This document shows, one piece after another, positions 16,068-25,563 of a stretch of 64,000 nucleotides of DNA. Both the position numbers and the translations under genes were made by a program. How positions within the stretch are numbered: the first letter of the stretch is position 1; the number at the start of each line of letters is the position of its first letter. Origin of the DNA: Parapedobacter defluvii (lineage in GTDB: Bacteria; Bacteroidota; Bacteroidia; Sphingobacteriales; Sphingobacteriaceae); NCBI RefSeq assembly GCF_014642075.1, contig NZ_BMIK01000004.1, forward strand, positions 1 to 64,000, given 5' to 3'. Under the pieces are notes generated by a model, which saw nothing but the letters and a program-made list of their open reading frames with translations, was not told the origin of the DNA and ran no database searches.

Positions 16068-19000
16068 ATGTTAACATTTTTAAGTAAAATATTTGGTAGT
16101 AAGTCCGAGCGGGACATCAAACATATCTATCCGTTAGTCGAGAAAATCAAAGTGGAGTATGCGAAGCTGGAATCCCTTACCAACGATGAACTCCGTGCAA
16201 AAACAATCGATTTTAAACGCCGTATCACTGAATATCTTGCTGACATTGATGCGGAAATCGCGTCATTGAAAGGAGAGGCTGAACAAGAGGGAATCGATAT
16301 GACCGAAAAAACGGCCCTCTATGATAAGGTCGACAAGTTGGGTAAAGATCGGGATCAAAAACTGGAAGAAGTCTTAATGCAAATCCTGCCTGAATCCTTT
16401 GCAGTCGTGAAGGAAACGGCACGCCGCTTCACAGAGAACGAAGAACTTGAGGTAACCGCATCAGACTTTGACCGCGAAGTAGCGGCTTCAAAACCTCATG
16501 TACAGATAGTGGGCGATAAGGCTCTTTGGAAACATACATGGATCGCGGCCGGAAACGAGGTGACGTGGAACATGATCCATTACGACGTACAGCTGATCGG
16601 AGGGATTGTGTTACACGAAGGTAAAATCGCCGAAATGGCTACCGGGGAAGGAAAGACTTTGGTGGGTACACTCCCCGCTTACCTGAACGCCCTATCCGGC
16701 CAGGGAGTACATATCGTAACGGTGAATGACTACCTGGCCCGTCGGGACTCCGAGTGGAACGGTCCCCTGTTTGAATTCCATGGCCTGCGGGTCGATTGCA
16801 TTGATAAACACCAACCCAATTCACCAGCCAGGCGGAATGCGTATGCCGCGGATATCGTGTTCGGTACCAACAACGAATTTGGCTTTGACTACCTGCGTGA
16901 CAACATGGCGCAATCGCCCGATGCATTGGTACAACGGAAGCTACATTTTGCGATGGTGGACGAAGTGGACTCCGTACTGATTGACGATGCCCGTACTCCC
17001 CTGATCATCTCAGGACCGATACCTCGGGGCGACCAGCATGAGTTTTATGAACTTAAACCGCGTATCGAGCGCCTGGTCAATACACAGAAAGCATTCATTA
17101 ACGGTGTATTGAATGACGCTAAAAGAGCAATTGCCGCAGGAGACACCAGCGTAGAAGGTGGTGGATTGGCCCTGTTACGTGCACACCGCGGGCTACCCAA
17201 AAACAAAGCACTCATTAAATTTCTCAGTGAAGGTAGCAACCGTCAAGTTCTCCAAAAGACGGAAAACTACTACCTGCAGGAACAAAGCAAGAACATGCCC
17301 AAGGTGGATGCCGAGTTATATTTCGTCATCGACGAGAAAAATAATCAGGTAGAGCTCACCGAAAAAGGCATTGAGCTGATTACCGCTTCGGGAGAAGATC
17401 CTAATTTCTTTATTATGCCTGATGTGGGGACGGATGTGGCGGAAATCGAAAAGTCAAGCCTTAGTCCTGAAGAAAAGTTAGCTAAAAAAGAGGAGTTAAT
17501 GCGTGACTTTTCCGTGAAATCTGAACGTATTCACTCCGTCAATCAATTACTTAAAGCCTATACCCTGTTCGAGCGGGATGACGAATATATCATTGACGAG
17601 GGCAAGGTTAAGATCGTCGATGAACAGACGGGCCGTATCATGGAGGGCCGCCGCTATTCAGACGGGTTGCACCAAGCCATCGAGGCCAAGGAAAATGTGA
17701 AGGTCGAGGACGCAACCCAAACGTATGCTACGATCACCTTACAGAATTACTTCCGCATGTATCATAAGCTGGCGGGTATGACCGGTACAGCAATTACAGA
17801 AGCAGGGGAACTTTGGCAGATTTACAAATTGGATGTGGTCGAAATTCCGACCAATGTACCGATTCAACGTGAGGACCGCCACGATTTGATCTACCGTACG
17901 GCCCGTGAAAAATACAACGCTGTCGCTGAGGAAATCCATCGGCTTACCCAAGAGGGGCGGCCGGTGCTTGTGGGTACTACTTCCGTGGAAATCTCCGAGT
18001 TGCTGAGCCGCATGCTCAAATTGCGTGGGGTAAAACATAACGTGCTGAATGCAAAGCTGCACCAACGTGAGGCAGATATCGTAGCCGAAGCGGGACAACC
18101 GAGCATGGTAACCATTGCGACTAACATGGCAGGCCGTGGTACAGACATCAAGCTAGGCCCCGGAGTTAAGGAAGCTGGAGGTCTGGCGATCATCGGTACG
18201 GAACGACACGAATCACGCCGTGTAGACCGGCAGTTGCGTGGACGTGCAGGACGTCAGGGAGACCCAGGATCATCTCAATTCTTTGTATCGCTTGAGGACC
18301 CGCTGATGCGTTTATTTGCCTCTGAGCGGATTTCCAACATCATGGTGCGCATGGGTGTACAGGAAGGTGAAGTTATGCAACATAGCATGCTTACCAAATC
18401 CATCGAACGGGCACAAAAGAAGGTAGAGGAAAATAACTTCGGCATCCGGAAACGCCTGTTAGAGTATGACGATGTGATGAACTCTCAGCGTACGGTAATC
18501 TACGCCAAACGTAAAAACGCGTTGTTTGGTGAACGCTTGGATGTGGATCTCAACAATACCATTTTCGATGTGGTAGAAGAACTGGTTGCTGCCAGCAAAG
18601 AAGCCGGCACATACGAGGAGTTCCAACTGGAAGTAATCCGTATTTTCTCAGTTGATCCGGATATTGACGCCGATGAATTTGCACAAAGCAACATTGCAAC
18701 GCTTACAGACAAGCTCTTTGCACAGGTCATTAGGTACTACCACGAAAAGGCAGAAAAAATTGCCAAGCAGACACTGCCTGTCTTAACGGATGTGTTTGTG
18801 ACGCGGGGCGGGCAAATCGAAAACATTGTGGTTCCCTTTTCGGATGGCTTACGCGGTATCCAAGTAGCTACAAACCTTAAAAAAGCTGTCGAGTCCGGCG
18901 GCAAGGAAGTCTTCAAATCTTTTGAAAAAGGTGTTGTCCTGGCATTGATCGACGAGGCTTGGAAAGAGCATCTCAGAGATATGGATGAGCTGAAACAATC

Positions 19001-19361
19001 CGTGCAAAATGCGGTATATGAACAAAAAGACCCCATTATCATCTACAAAATGGAGGCGTTCAACCTGTTCAAGGAAATGCTGGTTAACATGAATAAAGAT
19101 GTGGTTGGATTCTTGTTCAAAGGCGAAATCCCCAACCAGCAACCACAGGATGTGCGTGAAGCACGGCCGCTGCCCCGGCAGGAAGCACGGGTAAAAACAT
19201 CGAAACCCGAGTTAGTAGCCTCTGGAGGAGGCAGCGCACCGGTTGAAGATACCCGCGAAATACAGCGCACACAGCCTGTCCGCAACGAGCAAAAAGTAGG
19301 AAGAAACGATCCTTGTCCCTGTGGAAGCGGAAAAAAATACAAAAATTGCCACGGTGCATAG
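16068..19361 (+). CDS. secA: Preprotein translocase ATPase SecA
   Basis: Motor ATPase of the Sec translocon, 1097 residues, the long Bacteroidota form. Walker A is ATGEGKT at residues 191-197; [13 protein letters not shown] holds the DEAD-type motif, with a Bacteroidota-length insertion before the second helicase domain. [13 protein letters not shown] and [10 protein letters not shown] belong to the second helicase half. The C-terminus carries a SEC-C zinc site [14 protein letters not shown], used for SecB or ribosome contact in relatives. A SPOR-domain gene follows 21 bases later. Confidence 0.97.
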   Translation: MLTFLSKIFGSKSERDIKHIYPLVEKIKVEYAKLESLTNDELRAKTIDFKRRITEYLADIDAEIASLKGEAEQEGIDMTEKTALYDKVDKLGKDRDQKLEEVLMQILPESFAVVKETARRFTENEELEVTASDFDREVAASKPHVQIVGDKALWKHTWIAAGNEVTWNMIHYDVQLIGGIVLHEGKIAEMATGEGKTLVGTLPAYLNALSGQGVHIVTVNDYLARRDSEWNGPLFEFHGLRVDCIDKHQPNSPARRNAYAADIVFGTNNEFGFDYLRDNMAQSPDALVQRKLHFAMVDEVDSVLIDDARTPLIISGPIPRGDQHEFYELKPRIERLVNTQKAFINGVLNDAKRAIAAGDTSVEGGGLALLRAHRGLPKNKALIKFLSEGSNRQVLQKTENYYLQEQSKNMPKVDAELYFVIDEKNNQVELTEKGIELITASGEDPNFFIMPDVGTDVAEIEKSSLSPEEKLAKKEELMRDFSVKSERIHSVNQLLKAYTLFERDDEYIIDEGKVKIVDEQTGRIMEGRRYSDGLHQAIEAKENVKVEDATQTYATITLQNYFRMYHKLAGMTGTAITEAGELWQIYKLDVVEIPTNVPIQREDRHDLIYRTAREKYNAVAEEIHRLTQEGRPVLVGTTSVEISELLSRMLKLRGVKHNVLNAKLHQREADIVAEAGQPSMVTIATNMAGRGTDIKLGPGVKEAGGLAIIGTERHESRRVDRQLRGRAGRQGDPGSSQFFVSLEDPLMRLFASERISNIMVRMGVQEGEVMQHSMLTKSIERAQKKVEENNFGIRKRLLEYDDVMNSQRTVIYAKRKNALFGERLDVDLNNTIFDVVEELVAASKEAGTYEEFQLEVIRIFSVDPDIDADEFAQSNIATLTDKLFAQVIRYYHEKAEKIAKQTLPVLTDVFVTRGGQIENIVVPFSDGLRGIQVATNLKKAVESGGKEVFKSFEKGVVLALIDEAWKEHLRDMDELKQSVQNAVYEQKDPIIIYKMEAFNLFKEMLVNMNKDVVGFLFKGEIPNQQPQDVREARPLPRQEARVKTSKPELVASGGGSAPVEDTREIQRTQPVRNEQKVGRNDPCPCGSGKKYKNCHGA

Positions 19362-19382
19362 GAAACGAAAAACATAAATACT

Positions 19383-19826
19383 ATGGTTAAAATAGGTTTG
19401 GCGCTCATCGGTTTATTGATCTGTTTTTCCGGATCTGTGGGCTATGCCCAACAGCGGGGAGCGGTAGAGGTGGTGGCCGATCCGCTCATCAGCCTGATGC
19501 AACGGAACCGGATGGGCACAAATATCCTGGCTGGGTCAACTAGCAAGCCACCCGTAGATAAGAAAAATGCGACGCGCTCCACAGCCATGGGGTTTCGGGT
19601 TCAGATCTATTCCGGGGCGAACCGCTCGGAGGCTTATGCCGAACAAGCCCGCTTCAAAGCCCTCTACAAGGATATTGACACCTACATAACTTACGAAGAA
19701 CCCAATTATCGTGTAAAGGTGGGCGATTTCCGAAGCCGGAGTGAAGCCCAGGATCTTATGCAGGGCCTGCGGAAACAGTTTAATAACGTATTTATCTTTA
19801 CCGAAGAGATATACGTATACCAATAA
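19383..19826 (+). CDS. SPOR domain-containing periplasmic protein
   Basis: A 147-residue exported protein: signal peptide at residues 1-22 (cleavage near GYA-QQ), a linker, then a SPOR domain (about 65-147) with FRVQIYSGANRSEA and YRVKVGDFRSRSEAQ. SPOR domains bind denuded peptidoglycan glycan strands, often at the division septum. It lies between secA and an M20 peptidase gene, with spacings of 21 and 15 bases, so it is likely co-transcribed with them. Confidence 0.85.
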   Translation: MVKIGLALIGLLICFSGSVGYAQQRGAVEVVADPLISLMQRNRMGTNILAGSTSKPPVDKKNATRSTAMGFRVQIYSGANRSEAYAEQARFKALYKDIDTYITYEEPNYRVKVGDFRSRSEAQDLMQGLRKQFNNVFIFTEEIYVYQ

Positions 19827-19841
19827 GAAAAAAGAGAGGTA

Positions 19842-21023
19842 ATGAGGGATAAAATCAGCTCAATTGCGACGCAAATCCATGAAGAGACAGTAGCCAACCG
19901 GAGGCACCTTCACCAACATCCCGAGCTGTCATTCGAAGAATATGAGACGTCTGCATTTGTAAAAGCTGAACTGGATAAGCTGGGAATACCCCATATCTCC
20001 ATGGCAAATACGGGAGTCGTGGCCTACATAAGCGGCGAACGCCCTTCTGACCGGGTAGTTGCACTACGGGCAGATATGGATGCCCTACCCATTATCGAAA
20101 TACCCGGTCGGGAATACGGTTCGAAACGAGCGGGTGTCATGCACGCCTGCGGTCACGATGTACATACCTCCTCTTTATTGGGTACCGCCCGTATTCTGCA
20201 GTCGCTGAAAGCGGATTTCGGAGGGATGGTTAAATTGATTTTCCAACCGGGAGAGGAGCGGCTGCCCGGCGGTGCCAGTTTGATGATTAAAGAGGGAGTG
20301 TTGCAGAATCCTGCTCCCCAAGCAGTCATTGGCCAGCACGTGATGCCCGCCATTCCGATCGGCAAGGTTGGCTTCCGGGCCGGAAAGTACATGGCATCGA
20401 CCGACGAATTGTATGTAACCGTAACGGGAAAAGGGGGCCACGGGGCACAGCCACAGCAGAACATAGATCCTGTGGTTATTACCGCTCACATCATTACAGC
20501 GTTACAGCAGGTTATAAGCCGCATTGCCGATCCCAGAATGCCCACGGTTCTGTCTTTTGGCAAAGTAATAGCCAATGGTGCCACAAACGTAATCCCGAAT
20601 GAGGTGTACCTGGAAGGTACCTTTCGCACATTTGACGAAAAATGGCGTAAAGAGGCCCACAAACGCATGAAAAAAATGGCAACAGGCATCGCTGAAAGCA
20701 TGGGTGCTACCTGCGATTTTGACATCCGGGTTGGATACCCTTTTCTGGTGAACGAGGAAAAATTAACCGCCGAAGTCCGGGGCTACGCGGAAGAATTCCT
20801 CGGCAAAGAAAATGTAATTGACCTTGACCTTTGGCTTGCGGGAGAGGACTTTGCCTATTACTCGCAGGAAACCAATGCCTGTTTTTATCGCCTGGGTACC
20901 GGTAACGAGGCAAAGGGTATCACTTCGGCGGTGCACACGCCAACATTTGATATCGATGAAAATGCATTAGCACTCAGCACGGGACTGATGGCCTATATTG
21001 CGTTACGGCAATTGGGTAATTAA
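19842..21023 (+). CDS. M20 family amidohydrolase
   Basis: A 393-residue metalloenzyme of the M20D (hippurate hydrolase / N-acyl-amino acid amidohydrolase) group. The motif MHACGHDVHT contains the metal-binding Cys and His residues; PGEERLPGGASLM holds the catalytic Glu, and a dimerization domain (about 190-300) starts at VTGKGGHGAQP. C-terminal VHTPTFDIDE supplies a last ligand. The substrate is not predictable. The gene is in the run downstream of secA. Confidence 0.92.
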   Translation: MRDKISSIATQIHEETVANRRHLHQHPELSFEEYETSAFVKAELDKLGIPHISMANTGVVAYISGERPSDRVVALRADMDALPIIEIPGREYGSKRAGVMHACGHDVHTSSLLGTARILQSLKADFGGMVKLIFQPGEERLPGGASLMIKEGVLQNPAPQAVIGQHVMPAIPIGKVGFRAGKYMASTDELYVTVTGKGGHGAQPQQNIDPVVITAHIITALQQVISRIADPRMPTVLSFGKVIANGATNVIPNEVYLEGTFRTFDEKWRKEAHKRMKKMATGIAESMGATCDFDIRVGYPFLVNEEKLTAEVRGYAEEFLGKENVIDLDLWLAGEDFAYYSQETNACFYRLGTGNEAKGITSAVHTPTFDIDENALALSTGLMAYIALRQLGN

Positions 21024-21035
21024 GGGTATACCGCC

Positions 21036-21599
21036 ATGTCTTCGCATCACATTGTCAAAGAAGACCAGGAACCTGCACTGATCATTGCGGCAACAGATCG
21101 TATCCCATCATCTTTACTAAACCAGTTATTGGAATGGAATCCGATTGTCATTACGGATGGGCGTAACCTGGAACACGTTGTGCAGTTAGGTATTAAAGTA
21201 GATGTGTTGGTAACCGATGAACCAGCGGACCTCTCCCAGGATCATGTCTTTGTCTTACCCCTGACTACGTCGTTTTTGGATATTGCTCTTACCTATTTGA
21301 TAAAACGGGGGTGCCGCGCCGCGAACATTCTATCAACAGATGTGGACCCTAACCTGCTCCTCCGGTATGCAGCGAAAATTCAGGTAGTCCTTTTAAGCAA
21401 CGGCAGAAGGACTTTCGTCGTCAAATCCGGATTTACAAAGTGGAAACCAAAAGGGGAATCGGTGTTTCTCCACAGCAATCAGGTAATTGAGACCAAGGGG
21501 TTACAGCAAACCGGGGAAAATGAATACATTACTGCGCACGATGGCTTTTATTCCATCCATTTTGACCAGTCCCATGGTTTGGTAGGCGAACAGATTTAA
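21036..21599 (+). CDS. Thiamine pyrophosphokinase-like protein, active site degenerate
   Basis: A 187-residue protein. The spacing ITDGRNLEHVVQLGIKVDVLVTDEPAD recalls the DGAN...G..PD..(V/I)GD.DS core of thiamine pyrophosphokinases, but the aspartate-rich GDFDS-type motif is replaced by TDEPAD, and the second half contains the expected beta-rich domain only loosely. It could be a paralogue with another ligand. A GNAT gene follows 3 bases later and an M20 peptidase gene precedes it by 12 bases. Family assignment is from pattern memory and is moderately sure. Confidence 0.5.
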   Translation: MSSHHIVKEDQEPALIIAATDRIPSSLLNQLLEWNPIVITDGRNLEHVVQLGIKVDVLVTDEPADLSQDHVFVLPLTTSFLDIALTYLIKRGCRAANILSTDVDPNLLLRYAAKIQVVLLSNGRRTFVVKSGFTKWKPKGESVFLHSNQVIETKGLQQTGENEYITAHDGFYSIHFDQSHGLVGEQI

Positions 21600-21602
21600 C
21601 GC

Positions 21603-22112
21603 ATGAACGAAACAGAGATTCAAGCAGCCACATCGGCCGATGTACCGACAATCAGCACATTGGCCCATGCAATTTGGTGGCCTACTTACCGCGACTTGTT
21701 GCCTCATGGGCAGATTAGTCTGATGCTGGAATTGATGTATTCCGAATCGGCCTTATTGGATCAGCTGAAAAATGGCCAACAGTTTGTGTTTGCCGTGAGA
21801 AACGGTACCGCAGTGGGATTCGTCGGCTTTCAAGCTAAACCGGCGGAATCCATTATGCGGATCGAAAAGCTGTACGTTTTACCGGCGGAACAGGGAAAAG
21901 GAACCGGTAGGCAGCTGATTAACCATGTGGAAATGCTGGCATCAGCAGTAGGCATCCACTGCCTGGAATTAAATGTTTATCGTCATAATCCTGCAAAGAC
22001 ATTTTATGAACGGCAAGGTTTTAAGGTAGTATCCGAGGTGGATATCCCATACCATGGCTATACGTTGAATGATTACATCATGCAAAAGTGCCAAACAATG
22101 ACATCCCTCTGA
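21603..22112 (+). CDS. GNAT family N-acetyltransferase
   Basis: A 169-residue single-domain acetyltransferase. The acetyl-CoA pyrophosphate-binding motif is LYVLPAEQGKGTGRQLI (Q-x-x-G-x-G), preceded by VGFVGFQAK and followed by CLELNVYRHNPAKTFYERQGF. The substrate (small molecule or protein N-terminus) cannot be told. It starts 3 bases after the preceding gene and is probably co-transcribed. Confidence 0.88.
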   Translation: MNETEIQAATSADVPTISTLAHAIWWPTYRDLLPHGQISLMLELMYSESALLDQLKNGQQFVFAVRNGTAVGFVGFQAKPAESIMRIEKLYVLPAEQGKGTGRQLINHVEMLASAVGIHCLELNVYRHNPAKTFYERQGFKVVSEVDIPYHGYTLNDYIMQKCQTMTSL

Positions 22113-22166
22113 TTGTCTCTCATCATGGGGCATCTCTTCAAGAAGTGCAATAGCCCATGAAAGCTG

Positions 22167-22892
22167 ATGAACGAAAAAATTAGTACGATTTATTGCAACG
22201 CCTTAACGGTATTACAGAATTGCCAGTGTGAATTTATGATCGGCGGCGGGTATGCCGTAGTTCACTATACGGGCGTGCCACGGGCTACCAAAGATCTGGA
22301 CATCTTCTGCCGGCCTCAGGAATATCCCAAAATCTTAAAATGTTTTGCCGACAATGGCTATCGCACCGAATTGACGGATTCGCGGTGGCTGGCCAAGGTA
22401 TTTAAGGACGATTATTTCATCGATATCATTTTTGATACCGTCAATAACATCTGTAAAGTAGACGATACCTGGTATGAACATGCGGAAGAGGGTGAATTCC
22501 ACGGCATACCCGTTAAATACATCCCCCCTGAAGAGCTGATCTGGTGTAAAATATATGTGCAGAACAGAGAGCGCTACGATGGTGCAGACGTCAACCATTT
22601 GCTGCTAAAGGCAGGTCATCGGCTGGATTGGACGCGGCTTTGGAAGCGGCTGGATACTCATTGGCATTTACTACTGGCACAGCTATTGATCTTTCAATTC
22701 GTGTATCCATCCGATTATCGCAGCATCGTGCCCGATTGGTTGTTTTACGACCTGCTTGACCGCGCCAAAGAACAGTACGAGCTGCCTCCCTCCCTTGAAC
22801 GGGTGTGCCAGGGACCGCTTATTGACCAAACACAATATGAGGTGGATATCAAAGCATGGAACTATAAGGCATATACCATAAAGACAGTATAA
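22167..22892 (+). CDS. Nucleotidyltransferase-fold protein
   Basis: A 241-residue protein with an N-terminal nucleotidyltransferase core: FMIGGGYAVVHYTGVPRATKDLDIF has the G-G and D-x-D-type pattern of minimal or AbiEii-like nucleotidyltransferases, and a third acid may lie in YFIDIIFD. The C-terminal half is a helical domain. The metallophosphoesterase gene starts 8 bases after it, so the pair is likely one operon with opposing chemistries. The substrate is unknown. I see no second component typical of an AbiE toxin-antitoxin pair. Confidence 0.7.
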   Translation: MNEKISTIYCNALTVLQNCQCEFMIGGGYAVVHYTGVPRATKDLDIFCRPQEYPKILKCFADNGYRTELTDSRWLAKVFKDDYFIDIIFDTVNNICKVDDTWYEHAEEGEFHGIPVKYIPPEELIWCKIYVQNRERYDGADVNHLLLKAGHRLDWTRLWKRLDTHWHLLLAQLLIFQFVYPSDYRSIVPDWLFYDLLDRAKEQYELPPSLERVCQGPLIDQTQYEVDIKAWNYKAYTIKTV

Positions 22893-22900
22893 AACGTAGT

Positions 22901-23704
22901 ATGGAAACAGAAACGAAAAAAACAGAAACGAAAAAACGCATACGAATAGCCGCTATCGGTGATCTGCATGTGCGCGACACAGATCGGGGGAAATGGAAAG
23001 ACTATTTCGCCGCAATTAACCGGGAAGCGGATATCCTAGTGATTGCGGGCGATATTACCGATACGGGGGACGAGGATGAAGCCACTCTGTTTACCGAAGA
23101 GTTGCAGGGTAACCATCTTCCCATCGTCGGCGTATTGGGCAATCACGATTATGAAAAAGGACGCCATAAAATTATCAAAGAAATTCTTTCCCAAGCCAAT
23201 ATGCAGGTGCTGGACGGAGAATCAACGGTGATCGAGGGGATTGGATTTGCAGGCATCAAAGGATTCGGTGGCGGGTTTGGCCCACGTATGCTCGCACGGT
23301 TCGGCGAAGACATGATGAAGTCGTTTGTGCAGGAAGCGGTTGACGAAGGGCTGAAGTTGGAACGCGCCTTGTCGCGGCTGGGACAGCATCGGGGAAAAGT
23401 AACCAAAATAGCCGTCATGCACTATGCGCCGATTCCCGAAACGGTGGAAGGCGAGCCACGAGAGATCTATCCGTTCCTCGGTTCGTCCCGGTTGCTTGAA
23501 CCGCTTCAGCGCACAACGGTAGCCGCCGTATTCCATGGGCACGCCCATATGGGGCAATACGAGGGGGAAACACCCGATGGTACCAAAGTGTGGAATGTTT
23601 CATTACCGGTTCTTGCCCGCCAGGGAAAACCTCATCCATTCCACTTACTCGAAATTGAAGTCGACGAAGTGCCCGATACGTTCGAAAGATTACCCATTAA
23701 GTAA
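22901..23704 (+). CDS. Metallophosphoesterase (calcineurin-like)
   Basis: A 267-residue two-metal phosphoesterase. All the family motifs are there: GDLHVRD, GDITDTGD, GNHDYE, a central His (AVMHYAP) and GHAHMGQ. The N-terminus begins with a near repeat (ETETKKTETKK). It is separated from the nucleotidyltransferase gene by 8 bases. The substrate is unknown; cAMP-type or RNA-end phosphodiesters are possible. Confidence 0.88.
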   Translation: METETKKTETKKRIRIAAIGDLHVRDTDRGKWKDYFAAINREADILVIAGDITDTGDEDEATLFTEELQGNHLPIVGVLGNHDYEKGRHKIIKEILSQANMQVLDGESTVIEGIGFAGIKGFGGGFGPRMLARFGEDMMKSFVQEAVDEGLKLERALSRLGQHRGKVTKIAVMHYAPIPETVEGEPREIYPFLGSSRLLEPLQRTTVAAVFHGHAHMGQYEGETPDGTKVWNVSLPVLARQGKPHPFHLLEIEVDEVPDTFERLPIK

Positions 23705-23715
23705 TCGTGTTTTTT

Positions 23716-23723
23716 TATTTTTG
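23716..23723 (+). promoter_or_regulatory. -7 element of the GH15 gene
   Basis: TATTTTTG fits TAnnTTTG, 53 bases before the ATG at 23776. Confidence 0.45.
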
Positions 23724-23775
23724 GGCTACGGATCGTATCTTACACCTTTCTTGAAACACCTCACGAACAAAACGT

Positions 23776-25563
23776 ATGGAAAAACGACATGTCTATAACA
23801 GCGGAATCATCGGAAATTGTGCGTATTTGGCCCACATCCAAAAAGATACGAATGTTTCTTGGTTATGTTGGCCTTCGTTTGATAGTTCGTTTGTTTTTGG
23901 AAGTCTTCTCGACTCCAAAAAGGGAGGACAGTTTTCCATCCGGCCGGTAGGTGAATTTACGACCAACCAATATTACATCGAAAACACCAATGTACTGCGC
24001 ACGGAAGTCACGACGGCCGACGGCACCTATCGGATTACCGATTTTGCTCCCCGGTTCCGGCAGTACGAACGGTATTTTAAGCCTTTGATGTTGATCCGTA
24101 AGATCGAACCGCTGGACAATAACCCCCGCATCCGCGTGATTTGCGAACCTGTATCTGATTACGGCCAACAATCTTTCCAGAAATTCAGAGGGAGTAATCA
24201 CGTGGAATTCAGCAACGGGATCGAGCAAATGCGGCTCACAACCAATGTCTCCATTAGCCATTTCTTTGGAGAACAATCTTTTGTGCTGAGTGAACCCAAA
24301 TATTTAGTACTCACTTACGGGCAACCTCTTGAGGCGCCCCTTGAACATACCGTGGAGCATTTTCTCCGGGAAACAATCGGCTACTGGCGTACCTGGATCA
24401 AGCATGCAACCATTGCCCCGTTTTACCAAGCCTCGGTTATCCGGTCGGCTCTTGCGTTAAAAATACACCAATATGAAGATACAGGTGCTATTATTGCCGC
24501 AGGAACCACCAGCCTGCCCGAACATCCGGGCAGCGGCCGCAACTGGGATTATCGCTACTGCTGGCTGCGCGACAGCTATTACGTAATTACGGCTCTGAAC
24601 CACATTGGCCAATTTGAAGAAATGGAATTGTATGCCCATTACATTACCAACATCACGCATGCCGATCGGGGAAGGTTACAACCCCTTTATGGAATAAACA
24701 GCCAGTTCGAATTAACGGAGCACATTTTGGACAACCTGGAGGGATACATGGGGAACAAGCCTGTGCGTATCGGCAACCAAGCCTACGAACACATTCAGAA
24801 CGATGTATATGGACAGGCGATGATTGCATTGCTTCCCCTCTATACCGATTACCGCTTTGTATTTAAAGAACGTTCGGACACCGGCCGTTGGGTCGATTAC
24901 ATCCTCCAGAAAATCGAAAAAACCATTGATGAAAAAGATGCGGGCATCTGGGAGTTCCGGAATTTTGCGAACCATCACTGTTATTCCAATCTTTTCCAGT
25001 GGGCAGGCAGTTCAGCGGCTTATAAAATTGGGAAAGTCATTGACGACCCGCAATTGATGAGCCGGGCAGAAACATTGATGAAGCGTGCTGCATATCATAT
25101 TGAAGCCTGCTACGATAGCAAGCGTAAGGTCTACGCCAATGCGGCCGGCAGCCCTTACCTGGATGCCAGCACCTTGCAACTGATTATGATGCACTACCTC
25201 GATCCGGCATCCGAAAAAGCCCGTGCCCACCTGGAAGCATTGGAACGTGAACTGAAAACGCCGCAGGGACTTTTCTATCGCTACCTGCATGCAGATGATT
25301 TCGGCAAACCGAAATCCACCTTTCTGATCTGTGCGTTTTGGTATGTAGAGGCATTGGCCTGTGTAGGGCGTATCGATGAAGCCGTTGAAACGTTCGAACG
25401 GTTATTGACCTACGCCAATCACCTGATGCTTTTCAGTGAAGACATCGATGAGTCTAACGGAAGTCAATGGGGTAATTTCCCGCAGGCATACAGCCATGTA
25501 GGGTTGATGAATGCTGCATACCGCATTTCAATGAAACTGGACCGCCCTATTTTTATTGGGTAG
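23776..25563 (+). CDS. Glycoside hydrolase family 15 protein (glucoamylase/trehalase-like)
   Basis: A 595-residue cytoplasmic enzyme (no signal peptide). It has the N-terminal beta-sandwich domain of bacterial GH15 (about 1-220) and a C-terminal (alpha/alpha)6 barrel with GSGRNWDYRYCWLRDSYY, and near the end EDIDESNGSQWGNFPQAYSH, which holds a candidate catalytic acid. Some family members hydrolyse trehalose. It converges with a trehalose synthesis gene and overlaps it by 11 bp at the 3' ends (25553-25563), which suggests trehalose or glycogen as substrate. Confidence 0.88.
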   Translation: MEKRHVYNSGIIGNCAYLAHIQKDTNVSWLCWPSFDSSFVFGSLLDSKKGGQFSIRPVGEFTTNQYYIENTNVLRTEVTTADGTYRITDFAPRFRQYERYFKPLMLIRKIEPLDNNPRIRVICEPVSDYGQQSFQKFRGSNHVEFSNGIEQMRLTTNVSISHFFGEQSFVLSEPKYLVLTYGQPLEAPLEHTVEHFLRETIGYWRTWIKHATIAPFYQASVIRSALALKIHQYEDTGAIIAAGTTSLPEHPGSGRNWDYRYCWLRDSYYVITALNHIGQFEEMELYAHYITNITHADRGRLQPLYGINSQFELTEHILDNLEGYMGNKPVRIGNQAYEHIQNDVYGQAMIALLPLYTDYRFVFKERSDTGRWVDYILQKIEKTIDEKDAGIWEFRNFANHHCYSNLFQWAGSSAAYKIGKVIDDPQLMSRAETLMKRAAYHIEACYDSKRKVYANAAGSPYLDASTLQLIMMHYLDPASEKARAHLEALERELKTPQGLFYRYLHADDFGKPKSTFLICAFWYVEALACVGRIDEAVETFERLLTYANHLMLFSEDIDESNGSQWGNFPQAYSHVGLMNAAYRISMKLDRPIFIG

